From contig CACXFF010000340.1 of the NCBI GenBank assembly GCA_902766805.1, forward strand, positions 1-8,331: a stretch of 8,331 nt of DNA, read 5' to 3'. The DNA is from an uncultured Coriobacteriaceae bacterium. Its GTDB lineage: Bacteria > Actinomycetota > Coriobacteriia > Coriobacteriales > Atopobiaceae. Numbering within the stretch: the first letter of the stretch is position 1; every line of letters starts with the position of its first letter. Of the stretch, positions 1-6,613 are shown one piece after another. The position numbers and the translations under genes are program-made. The notes beneath the pieces were generated by a model. That model was not told the DNA's origin and searched no databases. It saw only the letters and a list, made by a program, of their open reading frames with translations.

Positions 1-130
1 CTCGCACAAGACCTTCGGCCAGGGCAAGGTCACGGCCGTGAACGGCGACGTGATCGAGGTGTTCTTCACCCGCACCGGCAAGAAGAAGAAGCTCATGCGC
101 GGCTTCGCCCCCATCGTCAAGGTCGGTTAG
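1..130 (+). CDS. C-terminal tail of a UvrD/PcrA-type DNA helicase (5' end outside window)
   Basis: Only the last 42 codons are present, read from base 2 to a TAG at 128-130. The tail begins SHKTFGQGKVTAVNGDVIEV, continues through a basic KKKKLM stretch and ends GFAPIVKVG. A 'HxxFGxGxV...V' strand pattern followed by 'KKLM..FAPI.K' is the usual form of the small Tudor-like domain that closes PcrA/UvrD superfamily 1 helicases. From family knowledge, that domain contacts RNA polymerase or nucleic acid in transcription-coupled repair, while the ATPase motor lies upstream, outside this window. It is followed after 114 bp by a gene on the same strand, with no convincing terminator between. No helicase motif can be checked here, so another protein ending in a similar SH3/Tudor fold is possible. 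Confidence 0.68.
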   Translation, partial: SHKTFGQGKVTAVNGDVIEVFFTRTGKKKKLMRGFAPIVKVG

Positions 131-208
131 CGCCCGCGCAGCCATCCTGGGCGTGTGGGGATGAGTTGCGCGAGGCGAACACGCCGTATGGCGGTGCGCG
201 CCGCGGGA

Positions 209-229
209 TAGAATACAAGGGTTGACCCT
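209..229 (+). promoter_or_regulatory. Candidate -10 element and start-site inverted repeat ahead of the M16C peptidase gene
   Basis: TAGAAT at 209-214 matches five of six bases of the TATAAT consensus and sits in the only AT-richer patch of the 114-bp gap. No good -35 hexamer is seen 16-18 bp upstream. About seven bases downstream, AGGGT (218-222) and ACCCT (225-229) form a 5-bp inverted repeat with a 2-nt centre, where transcription would begin. It could be a small operator or simply chance. A Shine-Dalgarno AGAGAGGA follows at 232-239. Confidence 0.35.
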
Positions 230-244
230 ACAGAGAGGATTGCC

Positions 245-3181
245 ATGAGCAACGAGATCGACTACCGCAGCCCCATCGCGCGCCTGGAGGCCGGGGCGCA
301 GCTGCACGGCTTCAGCGTCGAGCGCGCCGAGCCGCTGCCCGAGCGCGGGGGCTATGCCTACATCATGCGCCACGACGCCACCGGAGCGCGCCTCATGTGG
401 CTGGCCTGCGACGACAACAACAAGTCGTTCGCCATCGGCTTCAAGACGCCGCCTGCCGACGACACGGGCACCTTCCACATTCTGGAGCACTCGGTGCTCT
501 GCGGCTCGGAGCGCTACCCGGTCAAGGAGCCCTTCGTCAACCTGCTCAAGACCTCCATGCAGACCTTCCTGAACGCCCTCACCTTCTCGGACAAGACGCT
601 GTACCCGGTAGCCTCGACCAACGACCAGGACCTCGACAACCTCATGGACGTGTACCTGGACGCGGTGCTCGCGCCGGCCATCTACCAGCGCCCGCGCATC
701 TTCGAGCAGGAGGGCTGGCACCTGGAGGTGGACGAGCAGGGCACCCTCACGCGCAACGGCGTGGTCTACAACGAGATGAAGGGCGCGCTGTCGGACCCCG
801 ACGACGTGCTCATGATGTGGCTCAACCGCTCGCTGTTCCCCGACACGGCCTACGGCTTCGAGTCGGGCGGCGACCCCCAGTACATCCCCACGCTCAGCTA
901 CGAGATGTTCCTGGACAACCACAAGCGCCACTACCGCTTGGACAACTCCTACACCATCCTCTACGGCGCCGTCGACCTGGACCGCGTGCTCGCCCACATC
1001 GACGACCGCTTCACGCACGCCGAGCGCCGCGAGGCCGGTGCCCCCAACCCGCTCGAGCTGCAGGCGCCGGTCTGCGCCGACCACGTGGTGCGCGAGATGG
1101 CCACCGCGCCGGAAAACGCCGCCGTCGGCCTGGGCTACGTGTTCGCGACCTCGCACGAGCGCACGCGCGTGCTCGCCATGGACGTGCTCATCGACGCTCT
1201 GCTGGGATCCAACGAGGCGCCGCTCAAGCGCGCGATCCTGGAGTCGGGCCTGGGTGCCGACGTGGTGGGCTACCTGGTGGACGGCATCGCCCAGCCGCTC
1301 GTGTTCATCGAGCTCAAGGGGGCCTCCGACGGCGTGGCCGACCAGTTCCGCGCGCTGGTGGAGGACGTCTGCGCGCGCCTGGTGCGCGAGGGCATCGGCG
1401 AGGACAACCTCGAGTCGTCCATCGCCCAGATGGAGTTCATGCTGCGCGAGAGCGACATGGGCATGTCCGACGGCGTCAACCTCTCCGCCATTGCCCTCGC
1501 GGGCTGGCTCTACGACGACGCCGACGCCACGCTCTACCTGCGCTACGAGGACGCCCTGGCCGAGCTCAAGCAGATGGCGGCCGACGGCGGCTTCGAGCGG
1601 CTGCTCGACGAGGCCATCTGCCACAGCGCGCACCGCGCCTGCGTGACGCTCAAGCCCGTCTCCTCCACCTCCGCCGAGGCCGAGGCCGCCGAGCTGGCCG
1701 AGCTCGCAGAGCAGATCGGCGAGGAGGGGCTGGCTGCCGTGGCCGAGGAGACCGCGGCGCTGCGCGAGATGCAGGAGGCGCCCGACGCGCCCGAGGACCT
1801 CGCCAAGCTGCCGCAGCTGCACGTCTCCGACATCGGCCCCGCGCCCGAAGAGCCCCAGCCGCTGCCGCAGGAGGGCCACGTGGTGGACTGCGTGCTGCAC
1901 GACCTGCCCACGCACGGCATCGACTACACGTGGCTGTCCTTCCCGCTCGACGGCGTGGCCTTCGACGAGCTCCCCTACGTGAGCATCCTGGCGCTGCTGC
2001 TCGGCAAGCTCGACACGAGCGAGCACGACGCCTACACCCTCGACACGCTGCTCGAGCGTTGGCTGGGCTCGTTCGACTGCTTCTGCGAGACCTACCACGT
2101 CTTTGGCAGCGACGCGTGCCGCCCGACCTTCCTCGTGGCCGCCAGCGCCCTGTCCAGCAACGTCGACAAGCTGGCCGCCCTGCCGCAGGAGGTCTACAGC
2201 TCCACGCAGTTCAGCGACCACGAGCGCATCCGCGACATCCTCGAGCAGCGTCGCATCGAGCTCGAGCAGTCCATGACCGGCTCGGGCCACTCGTGGGCCC
2301 TGTCGCGCCTCAGCTCCTACACGCAGCGCGCCTCGCTCGTGGCCGAGCAGACGCAGGGCGTGGACTACTACCGGTTCCTGCGCGGCCTGCTCGACGACTT
2401 CGACACCCGCGCCGACGCGCTCTCGGCCAAGCTCGGCGAGCTGGCCCGGCGCATCTTCGTCGCGCCCGGCGCCAAGCTGAGCTTCGCCGGCTCGGCGGAC
2501 GACCTCGCCGCCTTCTGGCACGAGGCGGGCGACCTGAGCCTGCCCGCGCAGTCGGACGCCACCCCGCGCCTGGAGATTCCCGAGCCGCAGGTGAAGAACG
2601 AGGCCTTCGTCGTGCCCGCCAACGTGTGCTTCGTGGCCCAGGGCGCGCCGACTGACGACGACATGCACATCTCGGGCGCCTGGCTCGTGGCCAGCCGCGC
2701 GCTGTCCTACGACTACCTGTGGAACGAGATCCGCGTGAAGGGCGGCGCCTATGGCTGCGGCTTCCGCAGCACGACCGACGCCCAGCTGCAGTACTACACC
2801 TACCGCGACCCCGCCGTGGACCCCTCGGTCGCACGCATCGCGCAGGGCGCCGCGTGGCTGGGTGCCTGGGACCCCACGGCAGACGAGATGGAAGGCTACA
2901 TCGTGAGCAACGTCGCCACGCGCGACGCGCCCCTCAAGCCGCGCGCCCTGGCGCGCCGTCAGGACGTGCAGCACGCCAGCGGCATCACGCCCGCCTTCCG
3001 CAGGCAGCTGCGCGACGAGATCATCGCGGCCACGCCCGAGCAGATCCGCGCGCTCTCCGAGCCCCTGGCCGAGGCCACCGGGCGCTTCGCGACCTGCGTC
3101 TTTGGCGGTCGCGACCAGATCGCCGCGAGCGACGCCGACCTCAGCGTCGTCGAGCTTTTCGGCAGCGGCGCCCAATCCTAA
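245..3181 (+). CDS. M16C zinc metallopeptidase, presequence protease (PreP)/insulinase family
   Basis: This 978-residue protein is a full-length member of the M16C family, whose members are usually about 970-1000 residues and degrade peptides inside a closed two-halved chamber. The inverted zinc motif HILEH is at residues 78-82, with His78 and His82 as ligands and Glu81 as the base. The third ligand is probably Glu177 in VVYNEMKGALSDP. In the catalytically silent second half, RVKGGAYG places Arg830 and Tyr836 at the spacing of the substrate-contacting Arg/Tyr pair of human PreP. A Glu/Ala-rich helical stretch near residues 475-540 fits the hinge (M16C-associated) region joining the halves. 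There is no signal peptide or membrane segment, so it should act in the cytosol on short peptides. The ATG follows AGAGAGGA (232-239) by 5 nt. The natural substrate in bacteria is unclear. Confidence 0.95.
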   Translation: MSNEIDYRSPIARLEAGAQLHGFSVERAEPLPERGGYAYIMRHDATGARLMWLACDDNNKSFAIGFKTPPADDTGTFHILEHSVLCGSERYPVKEPFVNLLKTSMQTFLNALTFSDKTLYPVASTNDQDLDNLMDVYLDAVLAPAIYQRPRIFEQEGWHLEVDEQGTLTRNGVVYNEMKGALSDPDDVLMMWLNRSLFPDTAYGFESGGDPQYIPTLSYEMFLDNHKRHYRLDNSYTILYGAVDLDRVLAHIDDRFTHAERREAGAPNPLELQAPVCADHVVREMATAPENAAVGLGYVFATSHERTRVLAMDVLIDALLGSNEAPLKRAILESGLGADVVGYLVDGIAQPLVFIELKGASDGVADQFRALVEDVCARLVREGIGEDNLESSIAQMEFMLRESDMGMSDGVNLSAIALAGWLYDDADATLYLRYEDALAELKQMAADGGFERLLDEAICHSAHRACVTLKPVSSTSAEAEAAELAELAEQIGEEGLAAVAEETAALREMQEAPDAPEDLAKLPQLHVSDIGPAPEEPQPLPQEGHVVDCVLHDLPTHGIDYTWLSFPLDGVAFDELPYVSILALLLGKLDTSEHDAYTLDTLLERWLGSFDCFCETYHVFGSDACRPTFLVAASALSSNVDKLAALPQEVYSSTQFSDHERIRDILEQRRIELEQSMTGSGHSWALSRLSSYTQRASLVAEQTQGVDYYRFLRGLLDDFDTRADALSAKLGELARRIFVAPGAKLSFAGSADDLAAFWHEAGDLSLPAQSDATPRLEIPEPQVKNEAFVVPANVCFVAQGAPTDDDMHISGAWLVASRALSYDYLWNEIRVKGGAYGCGFRSTTDAQLQYYTYRDPAVDPSVARIAQGAAWLGAWDPTADEMEGYIVSNVATRDAPLKPRALARRQDVQHASGITPAFRRQLRDEIIAATPEQIRALSEPLAEATGRFATCVFGGRDQIAASDADLSVVELFGSGAQS

Positions 3182-3189
3182 GCCGCACC

Positions 3190-3225
3190 AAAAAACGGCG
3201 AGGCTGTACCTGGTACAACCTCGCC
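3190..3225 (-). terminator. Intrinsic terminator for the leftward 5'-nucleotidase gene
   Basis: GGCGAGG (3197-3203) pairs with CCTCGCC (3219-3225). After one C/A mismatch, TGTAC (3205-3209) pairs with GTACA (3213-3217) around a CTG loop. Read on the minus strand, the stem is followed by one G and then six T residues (complement of 3195-3190), the normal layout of a Rho-independent terminator. On the plus strand the run of A lies before the stem and no T run follows, so it is not a good terminator for the rightward peptidase gene. Its apical core GTACCTGGTAC recurs in the hairpin at 3246-3280. Confidence 0.75.
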
Positions 3226-3245
3226 ACCCTCAGACAGGAGTTGAA

Positions 3246-3280
3246 GGGGACGGGCTGGTACCTGGTACCGGCCCGTCCCC
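3246..3280. repeat. Long perfect-stem palindrome, REP-like hairpin
   Basis: GGGGACGGGC (3246-3255) is the exact reverse complement of GCCCGTCCCC (3271-3280). After one T-G wobble the stem continues with GGTACC (3257-3262) against GGTACC (3264-3269) around T3263. Nearly all 35 bases can therefore pair in either strand. No T run follows on either side, so it is not a classical terminator, although it could block RNA polymerase or exonucleases between two convergent genes. Stems of the GGGGACGGG...CCCGTCCCC kind resemble dispersed extragenic palindromes (REP elements), some of which are moved by RAYT-type transposases. No transposase is present in this window. Being dispersed in the genome is an inference I cannot test here. 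Confidence 0.6.
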
Positions 3281-3293
3281 TGTCATTGTGACG

Positions 3294-5327
3294 CTACTTG
3301 ATGACGATCCTGCCCTGCGGCTCAGCGTAGCGATCGGGCACCACGCCGCCCAGGCTATCCACCAGGAAGCTCTTCAGCGCTGCCCAGTCCTCGATGTCGA
3401 GCGTCTCGAGGTTCTGCTCGGCGGCCGCCTTGAAGGCGTAGTACGTGTCGCCGCCCTCGCAGATGAACGACGAGGCCGCGATCGTGTACGTGTCCGTCGC
3501 GCTCCACGGCTGACCGTCCACGCTCTTGATGGTCACGCGAGAGCCCGGCTTGGCAGGCGCGTAGTACGTGGAGCCAGGGTACTGCTCGCCCTTCTCGTAG
3601 GGCACCTGCGTGTTGATCTCGTACTCGATGCCCGCCACCTGCGGGAAGGCGCCGATCTGATCAGGCGTGCAATAGGTACCGGCCTCCAGGGCCTCCAGCA
3701 GCTGCGCGCCCGTCACGCTCACGATGCACAGAGCGTTGTCGAAGGGGAACACGTCGCGGATGTCCTTGAGCGTGATGTCTCCTTCCTTCAGGCTCGCGCG
3801 CACGCCGCCGCCGTTGACGATCGCGGCGTCGACCTTGCGCGTTGCCACCTGCCTGGCCTGCCAGAGCAGCGTGTCGGCCGTCAGGTCGCCGAGGTTGGTC
3901 TCCATGGTGCGGTTGCCCGGCGCACGCTCGCCGTTCAGGTAGAACGGCGTGCTCCCGACCTTGACGCCCATCTGCTTCTCCAGCTCCTCGACAGCCGCGT
4001 CCACGACCGCCTTGGTCGCCTCGTCCTCGCGCAGGCCGCTGCTTGCGGGGATCAGCTCGACGTTGAAGGTCGGCTCCTGACCGTCAATCCCGTAGCGCAC
4101 GACGCCAATGTTGGCCAGGTAGCAGCCGGTCTCCTGCACGGGCACCGACACGCCGTAGAGGTCGTCGTACCTCGCGGATTCGACCTCGTGGTCGTGGGCG
4201 TCGATGAACAGGTCAAGGCCACTCGTGTGCGCGATGATGTTGCGCGCGTTGTTGACCTCGTTGGGGTCTTCCTCGGCGATGTGGCCCAGGCACACGACCA
4301 GGTCACAGCCCGCGGCGCGCAGCGCGTCAATCTGCTGCTGGGCGCATGCGTACAGCTCTTCACCCGCCGCGAACTTCAGGCCCTTGGTGTTGCGCGGGGC
4401 GGAGGTCTTCTTGGCGTCCGGAGTGGTGAGGCCAAAGATGCCCAGCTTGGAGCCGTCCTTGAGCTCGAAGACCTCAGAGGCCTCGCAGAAGGGGGTGCCG
4501 TCCTCTTCGTAGAGGACGTTGGCCGTCAGCACCTTGAAGGTCGCAATGCCCATCTTTTCCTTCAGGTTGTCCTGGCCGTAGTCGAAGTCGTGGTTGCCCA
4601 CGCACATGGCGTCATAGCCAGCCGCGTTCATGAAGTTGATGGAGTTCAGGCCGCTCGAGAGGTTGACCAACGCGGCGCCCTGCAGGTTGTCGCCCGCGTC
4701 GAAGAGCAGCACGTCGCCGCCCTTGGCCAGCTCGTCCTTCTTCAGTGCCGCGACCGCGGCCATGCCCGCGCATCCTTCGGCGGCCTGGCAGTGGCCGTGC
4801 ACGTCATTGGTGTGGATGATGGTGAGGTTGGACGGCTTGACATCTTCGCGGATGCCGTCCACCCACGCGCCGCTCGGGCCGACCCAGTACTTGTCCGGCG
4901 TCCAACGGCTCGCATACATCAGGCCGAAGGTCCCATCGTGGCTCTCGTTCAGGTAGTAGCACGAGGCGCCGACCCACTGCCAACCGGTCTGCATCGCGCC
5001 GCTGGGGTCCATGAGGTACCAGCCGTCGGAGTCCACCCAGCCGGTCTTCATCGCGCCGCTGTCGCCCAGCAGGTACCACGAGCCGTTCCACGCGAGCCAG
5101 CCCGTCCTCATCGTGCCGTCGGACTGCAGGTAGTACCACGCGCCGTTCCAGCGCAGCCAGCCCGTGGCGTCCTGGCCCGTGGCGCTCTCGTAGTGCCAGC
5201 TGCCGTCGCGCTGGTACCAGCCCTCGGCCTGCGCAGGCTGCGGAATGGCCAGCAGCAGCGCGCATGCCAAAGCCAAGGCGCCAACCAGACGCAAGACCCA
5301 ACTCTGACTTCTCTTGTCTGTGAGCAT
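3294..5327 (-). CDS. Secreted 5'-nucleotidase/2',3'-cyclic phosphodiesterase (UshA-like) with N-terminal wall-binding repeats
   Basis: From the chosen ATG at 5325-5327 the protein has 677 residues. A signal peptide is clear: basic start (LTDKR), hydrophobic core at residues 11-29, and cleavage expected after PAQA at residue 34. Residues 35-156 are aromatic and glycine-rich wall-binding repeats of about 20 residues. The metallophosphoesterase domain begins at residue 168 and keeps TNDVHGH (Asp175, His177), DAGDNLQG (Asp213), GNHDFD (Asn245, His246, Asp249), LGHI (His349) and AHDHE (His378, His380). The C-terminal nucleotide-binding domain (about 455-677) has ETNLGDLTAD, NGGGVR, VFPFDN (Phe529) and GGDTYY. 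By family it removes phosphate from nucleotides, here outside the cell on the wall, for nucleoside and phosphate salvage. A TTG at 5385-5387 would add 20 residues but lies at a likely promoter. Exact substrate is unknown. Confidence 0.93.
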   Translation of the reverse strand: MLTDKRSQSWVLRLVGALALACALLLAIPQPAQAEGWYQRDGSWHYESATGQDATGWLRWNGAWYYLQSDGTMRTGWLAWNGSWYLLGDSGAMKTGWVDSDGWYLMDPSGAMQTGWQWVGASCYYLNESHDGTFGLMYASRWTPDKYWVGPSGAWVDGIREDVKPSNLTIIHTNDVHGHCQAAEGCAGMAAVAALKKDELAKGGDVLLFDAGDNLQGAALVNLSSGLNSINFMNAAGYDAMCVGNHDFDYGQDNLKEKMGIATFKVLTANVLYEEDGTPFCEASEVFELKDGSKLGIFGLTTPDAKKTSAPRNTKGLKFAAGEELYACAQQQIDALRAAGCDLVVCLGHIAEEDPNEVNNARNIIAHTSGLDLFIDAHDHEVESARYDDLYGVSVPVQETGCYLANIGVVRYGIDGQEPTFNVELIPASSGLREDEATKAVVDAAVEELEKQMGVKVGSTPFYLNGERAPGNRTMETNLGDLTADTLLWQARQVATRKVDAAIVNGGGVRASLKEGDITLKDIRDVFPFDNALCIVSVTGAQLLEALEAGTYCTPDQIGAFPQVAGIEYEINTQVPYEKGEQYPGSTYYAPAKPGSRVTIKSVDGQPWSATDTYTIAASSFICEGGDTYYAFKAAAEQNLETLDIEDWAALKSFLVDSLGGVVPDRYAEPQGRIVIK
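4860..5225 (-). repeat. Tandem wall-binding (choline-binding-like, CW_binding) repeats inside the 5'-nucleotidase
   Basis: The mature N-terminus carries five to six copies of a unit of about 20 residues with pattern 'TGW...(D/N)GxWYYL...SGxM'. Examples are TGWLRWNGAWYYLQSDGTMR and TGWLAWNGSWYLLGDSGAMK. The last copies, near SCYYLNESHDGTFG and KYWVGPSGAWV, are divergent. In the DNA, equivalent CAG-CC(C/G)GT starts fall at 4981, 5038, 5098 and 5158, giving periods of 57, 60 and 60 bp. This fits expansion by duplication. From knowledge of the family, such repeats fold as a beta-solenoid that holds proteins non-covalently to teichoic acid choline or other wall glycans. Whether this organism's wall has choline is unknown. 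Confidence 0.85.
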
Positions 5328-5330
5328 CGC

Positions 5331-5338
5331 TCTCCCTC
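5331..5338 (-). promoter_or_regulatory. Shine-Dalgarno site that fixes the 5'-nucleotidase start
   Basis: On the minus strand GAGGGAGA precedes the ATG at 5327 by 3 nt (AGGGAG by 4 nt). The start it selects gives a compact signal peptide. The alternative TTG at 5387 has a GAGGG placed immediately before it with almost no spacing, and its added 20 residues would put a long charged stretch ahead of the signal peptide. Confidence 0.7.
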
Positions 5339-5361
5339 GCTTTCGTACGGGTTTTTCGCCG

Positions 5362-5406
5362 AAGCGCTTGCATCCCATTATCATCAACCCTCGGACAAAA
5401 ACTCAC
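5362..5406 (-). promoter_or_regulatory. Candidate promoter and operator-like palindrome for the 5'-nucleotidase
   Basis: Minus-strand GATAAT (5382-5377) matches five of six -10 consensus bases. GTGAGT (5406-5401), a weak half-match to TTGACA, lies 18 nt upstream. This is the most AT-rich patch between the methyltransferase stop and the nucleotidase start. Transcription would begin near 5370, giving a leader of roughly 40 nt. AAGCGCTT (5362-5369), an exact 8-bp palindrome with central CG, sits at that start point. Its surroundings, TGCAAGCGCTTCGG on the minus strand, resemble LacI-family or catabolite-response (cre) sites, but several consensus bases are missing. Confidence 0.4.
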
Positions 5407-5463
5407 CGCAATCCCGTCTCATCGGCGCGCGTCATGCCCCGCCGCCGCACGGAGCTGCCCGAG

Positions 5464-6225
5464 CTAGCGCGGCTTGCGCGCCCGCACCGCCAGATACGTG
5501 GGCGTATGCAGCTCGTGCAGGCGCCCCTCGCCGTTGCTGTCCTCGTAGAGGTCCTCGATCACGAGCCCCGCGCGCAGCATGCCGCCCAAGGTCTCCGCCA
5601 GCCCGTGGCCAAACTGCAGCCCCGCGTCGTCCTGCTCGAGGAAGGCGCGCTGCTCGGGGTTGGCCAGCGGGTCGAAGGGCCAGCTCCACACGATGCGTTC
5701 CTCGGCGGCGTCCACCAGGAAGTTGACGGGCGTGTCGAAGCCCGTGAGCAGCACGCCGCCCGGCGCCAGCACGCGGGCGACCTCGCGCCACAGGGGCTCC
5801 ACCTCGCGGATGTAGCAGATGGACACCGGGTTGAAGACCACATCGAAGCTCGCGTCGTCGAAGGGCAGGCCGCGCGTCATGTCGGCACGCACCAGCTCGA
5901 TGTCGTAGCCCTCCCGCTGCGCGACGAGGGCCTCGCTGTCGAGCTGCGCCTGCGTGTAGTCGAGGATGGTCGTGCGGGCGCCCGCCGCGACGAAGACCGG
6001 CCCCTGCTGCCCGCCGCCACTCGCCAAGCCCAGCACGCGCGTGCCGCGCAGCTCCCCCAGCCACGCGCGCGGCACCGCTTTGGTGGGCGTGAGCTGCAGC
6101 CGCACGTCTCCCGCGCAGGCGGCGAGGTAGGCCTCGTGCGACAGCGGCCTGCCCCACTCCCAGCCCTCGTCGATCCAGCGCGCGATGGTCGCCGCGTTGA
6201 CGTCTGCGTATGTCGTGTCTGCCAT
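5464..6225 (-). CDS. Class I SAM-dependent methyltransferase (Methyltransf_11-like), substrate unknown
   Basis: This 253-residue cytosolic protein has the Rossmann-fold methyltransferase signature. Motif I is VLGLASGGGQQG at residues 64-75, which binds S-adenosylmethionine. An acidic residue ends strand 2 (TILDYT, Asp89), and RADM (Asp115) comes before the strand 4 region SFDVVFNPVSICYI (126-139). RVLAPGGVLLTGFD (151-164) is the usual post-motif loop and strand 5. The N-terminal helices (ARWIDEGWEWG) and the segment at about 165-235 probably form the substrate lid. Motif I has SGGGQQG rather than the more common GxGxG. The ATG at 6223-6225 follows AAGGA (6231-6235 on the complement) by 5 nt. 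It lies 48 bp downstream of the PTS IIB stop, so the two may share a transcript, although their functions are not obviously linked. Nothing visible identifies the methyl acceptor. Confidence 0.88.
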   Translation of the reverse strand: MADTTYADVNAATIARWIDEGWEWGRPLSHEAYLAACAGDVRLQLTPTKAVPRAWLGELRGTRVLGLASGGGQQGPVFVAAGARTTILDYTQAQLDSEALVAQREGYDIELVRADMTRGLPFDDASFDVVFNPVSICYIREVEPLWREVARVLAPGGVLLTGFDTPVNFLVDAAEERIVWSWPFDPLANPEQRAFLEQDDAGLQFGHGLAETLGGMLRAGLVIEDLYEDSNGEGRLHELHTPTYLAVRARKPR

Positions 6226-6273
6226 CGCGTTCCTTCCGTTGTCGATGGGCGCGTGTGCCAGCCGAAGCCGCCG

Positions 6274-6597
6274 CTACGCGCGCCCGGCGTCCTTGGCCAG
6301 CTTGAGCGCGAACTCGAAGACCTTCTTGCCGTTCACCATGCCGTAGTCGGCCATGGGGATGACCTCGCAGGGGATGTGGTACTGCGCGATCTTGTCTTTG
6401 GCCTGTTTGGCCTGGTAGCCGACCTGCGGTCCCAGCAAGACGACGTCGGTGGACTCGTTCACGCGCCGGTCGATGCTGCCCACGCCGTGTGCCTCGATGT
6501 CGGCCTCGATGCCGGCCTCTGCCGCCGCCTGGCGCATCTTGGTGACCAGCAGGCTCGTGGACATGCCGCCGGCGCAGAACAGACGAATGGTGATCAT
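6274..6597 (-). CDS. PTS lactose/cellobiose-family enzyme IIB
   Basis: The protein has 107 residues, the normal size of a free-standing PTS IIB of the lactose/N,N'-diacetylchitobiose (cellobiose) family. It opens MITIRLFCAGGMSTSLLVTK: strand 1 leads directly to Cys8 in the C-x-x-G-M-S-T-S loop, which is phosphorylated by IIA and passes phosphate to sugar bound by IIC. Later landmarks are DVVLLGPQVGYQ (51-62), typical of the family, and CEVIPMADYGMVNGKKVFEFAL (77-98). It acts in the cytosol beside its membrane partner. The ATG at 6595-6597 follows GAGAGGAGA (6605-6613) by 7 nt. A longer open frame to 6795 has no family resemblance in its extra residues and is rejected. No IIA or IIC adjoins it: downstream is the methyltransferase and upstream the divergent GH32 gene. 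The sugar specificity cannot be told from sequence alone. Confidence 0.93.
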   Translation of the reverse strand: MITIRLFCAGGMSTSLLVTKMRQAAAEAGIEADIEAHGVGSIDRRVNESTDVVLLGPQVGYQAKQAKDKIAQYHIPCEVIPMADYGMVNGKKVFEFALKLAKDAGRA

Positions 6598-6604
6598 GGT
6601 TGCT

Positions 6605-6613
6605 TCTCCTCTC
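6605..6613 (-). promoter_or_regulatory. Shine-Dalgarno site fixing the PTS IIB start
   Basis: Minus-strand GAGAGGAGA contains AGGAG (6610-6606), placed 8 nt before the ATG at 6597. It selects the 107-residue product over longer in-frame readings. Confidence 0.75.

Noticed and set aside
150..185. GGCGTG...CACGCC inverted repeat after the helicase stop as a terminator
   Set aside because: It is only a 6-bp stem with a 24-nt loop and no T run follows, so I do not call it.
397..2655. Very long second open frame (752 codons) on the plus strand inside the M16C gene, and similar long frames elsewhere
   Set aside because: They are rich in Arg, Ala, Gly and Pro, lack any domain signature, and overlap a gene with intact catalytic motifs. 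They arise from the scarcity of stop codons in GC-rich DNA.
3206..3291. Apparent peptide pattern (GTGWYLVP) read through the hairpins, resembling wall-binding repeats
   Set aside because: It comes from the palindrome GGGCTGGTACC. The frame has no start or ribosome-binding site of its own and lies between two convergent genes.
3102..5726. Plus-strand open frame of 874 codons across the 5'-nucleotidase
   Set aside because: It is antisense to a clear secreted enzyme with every metallophosphoesterase motif, has no plausible ribosome-binding site, and is rich in Val, Arg, Ala and His.
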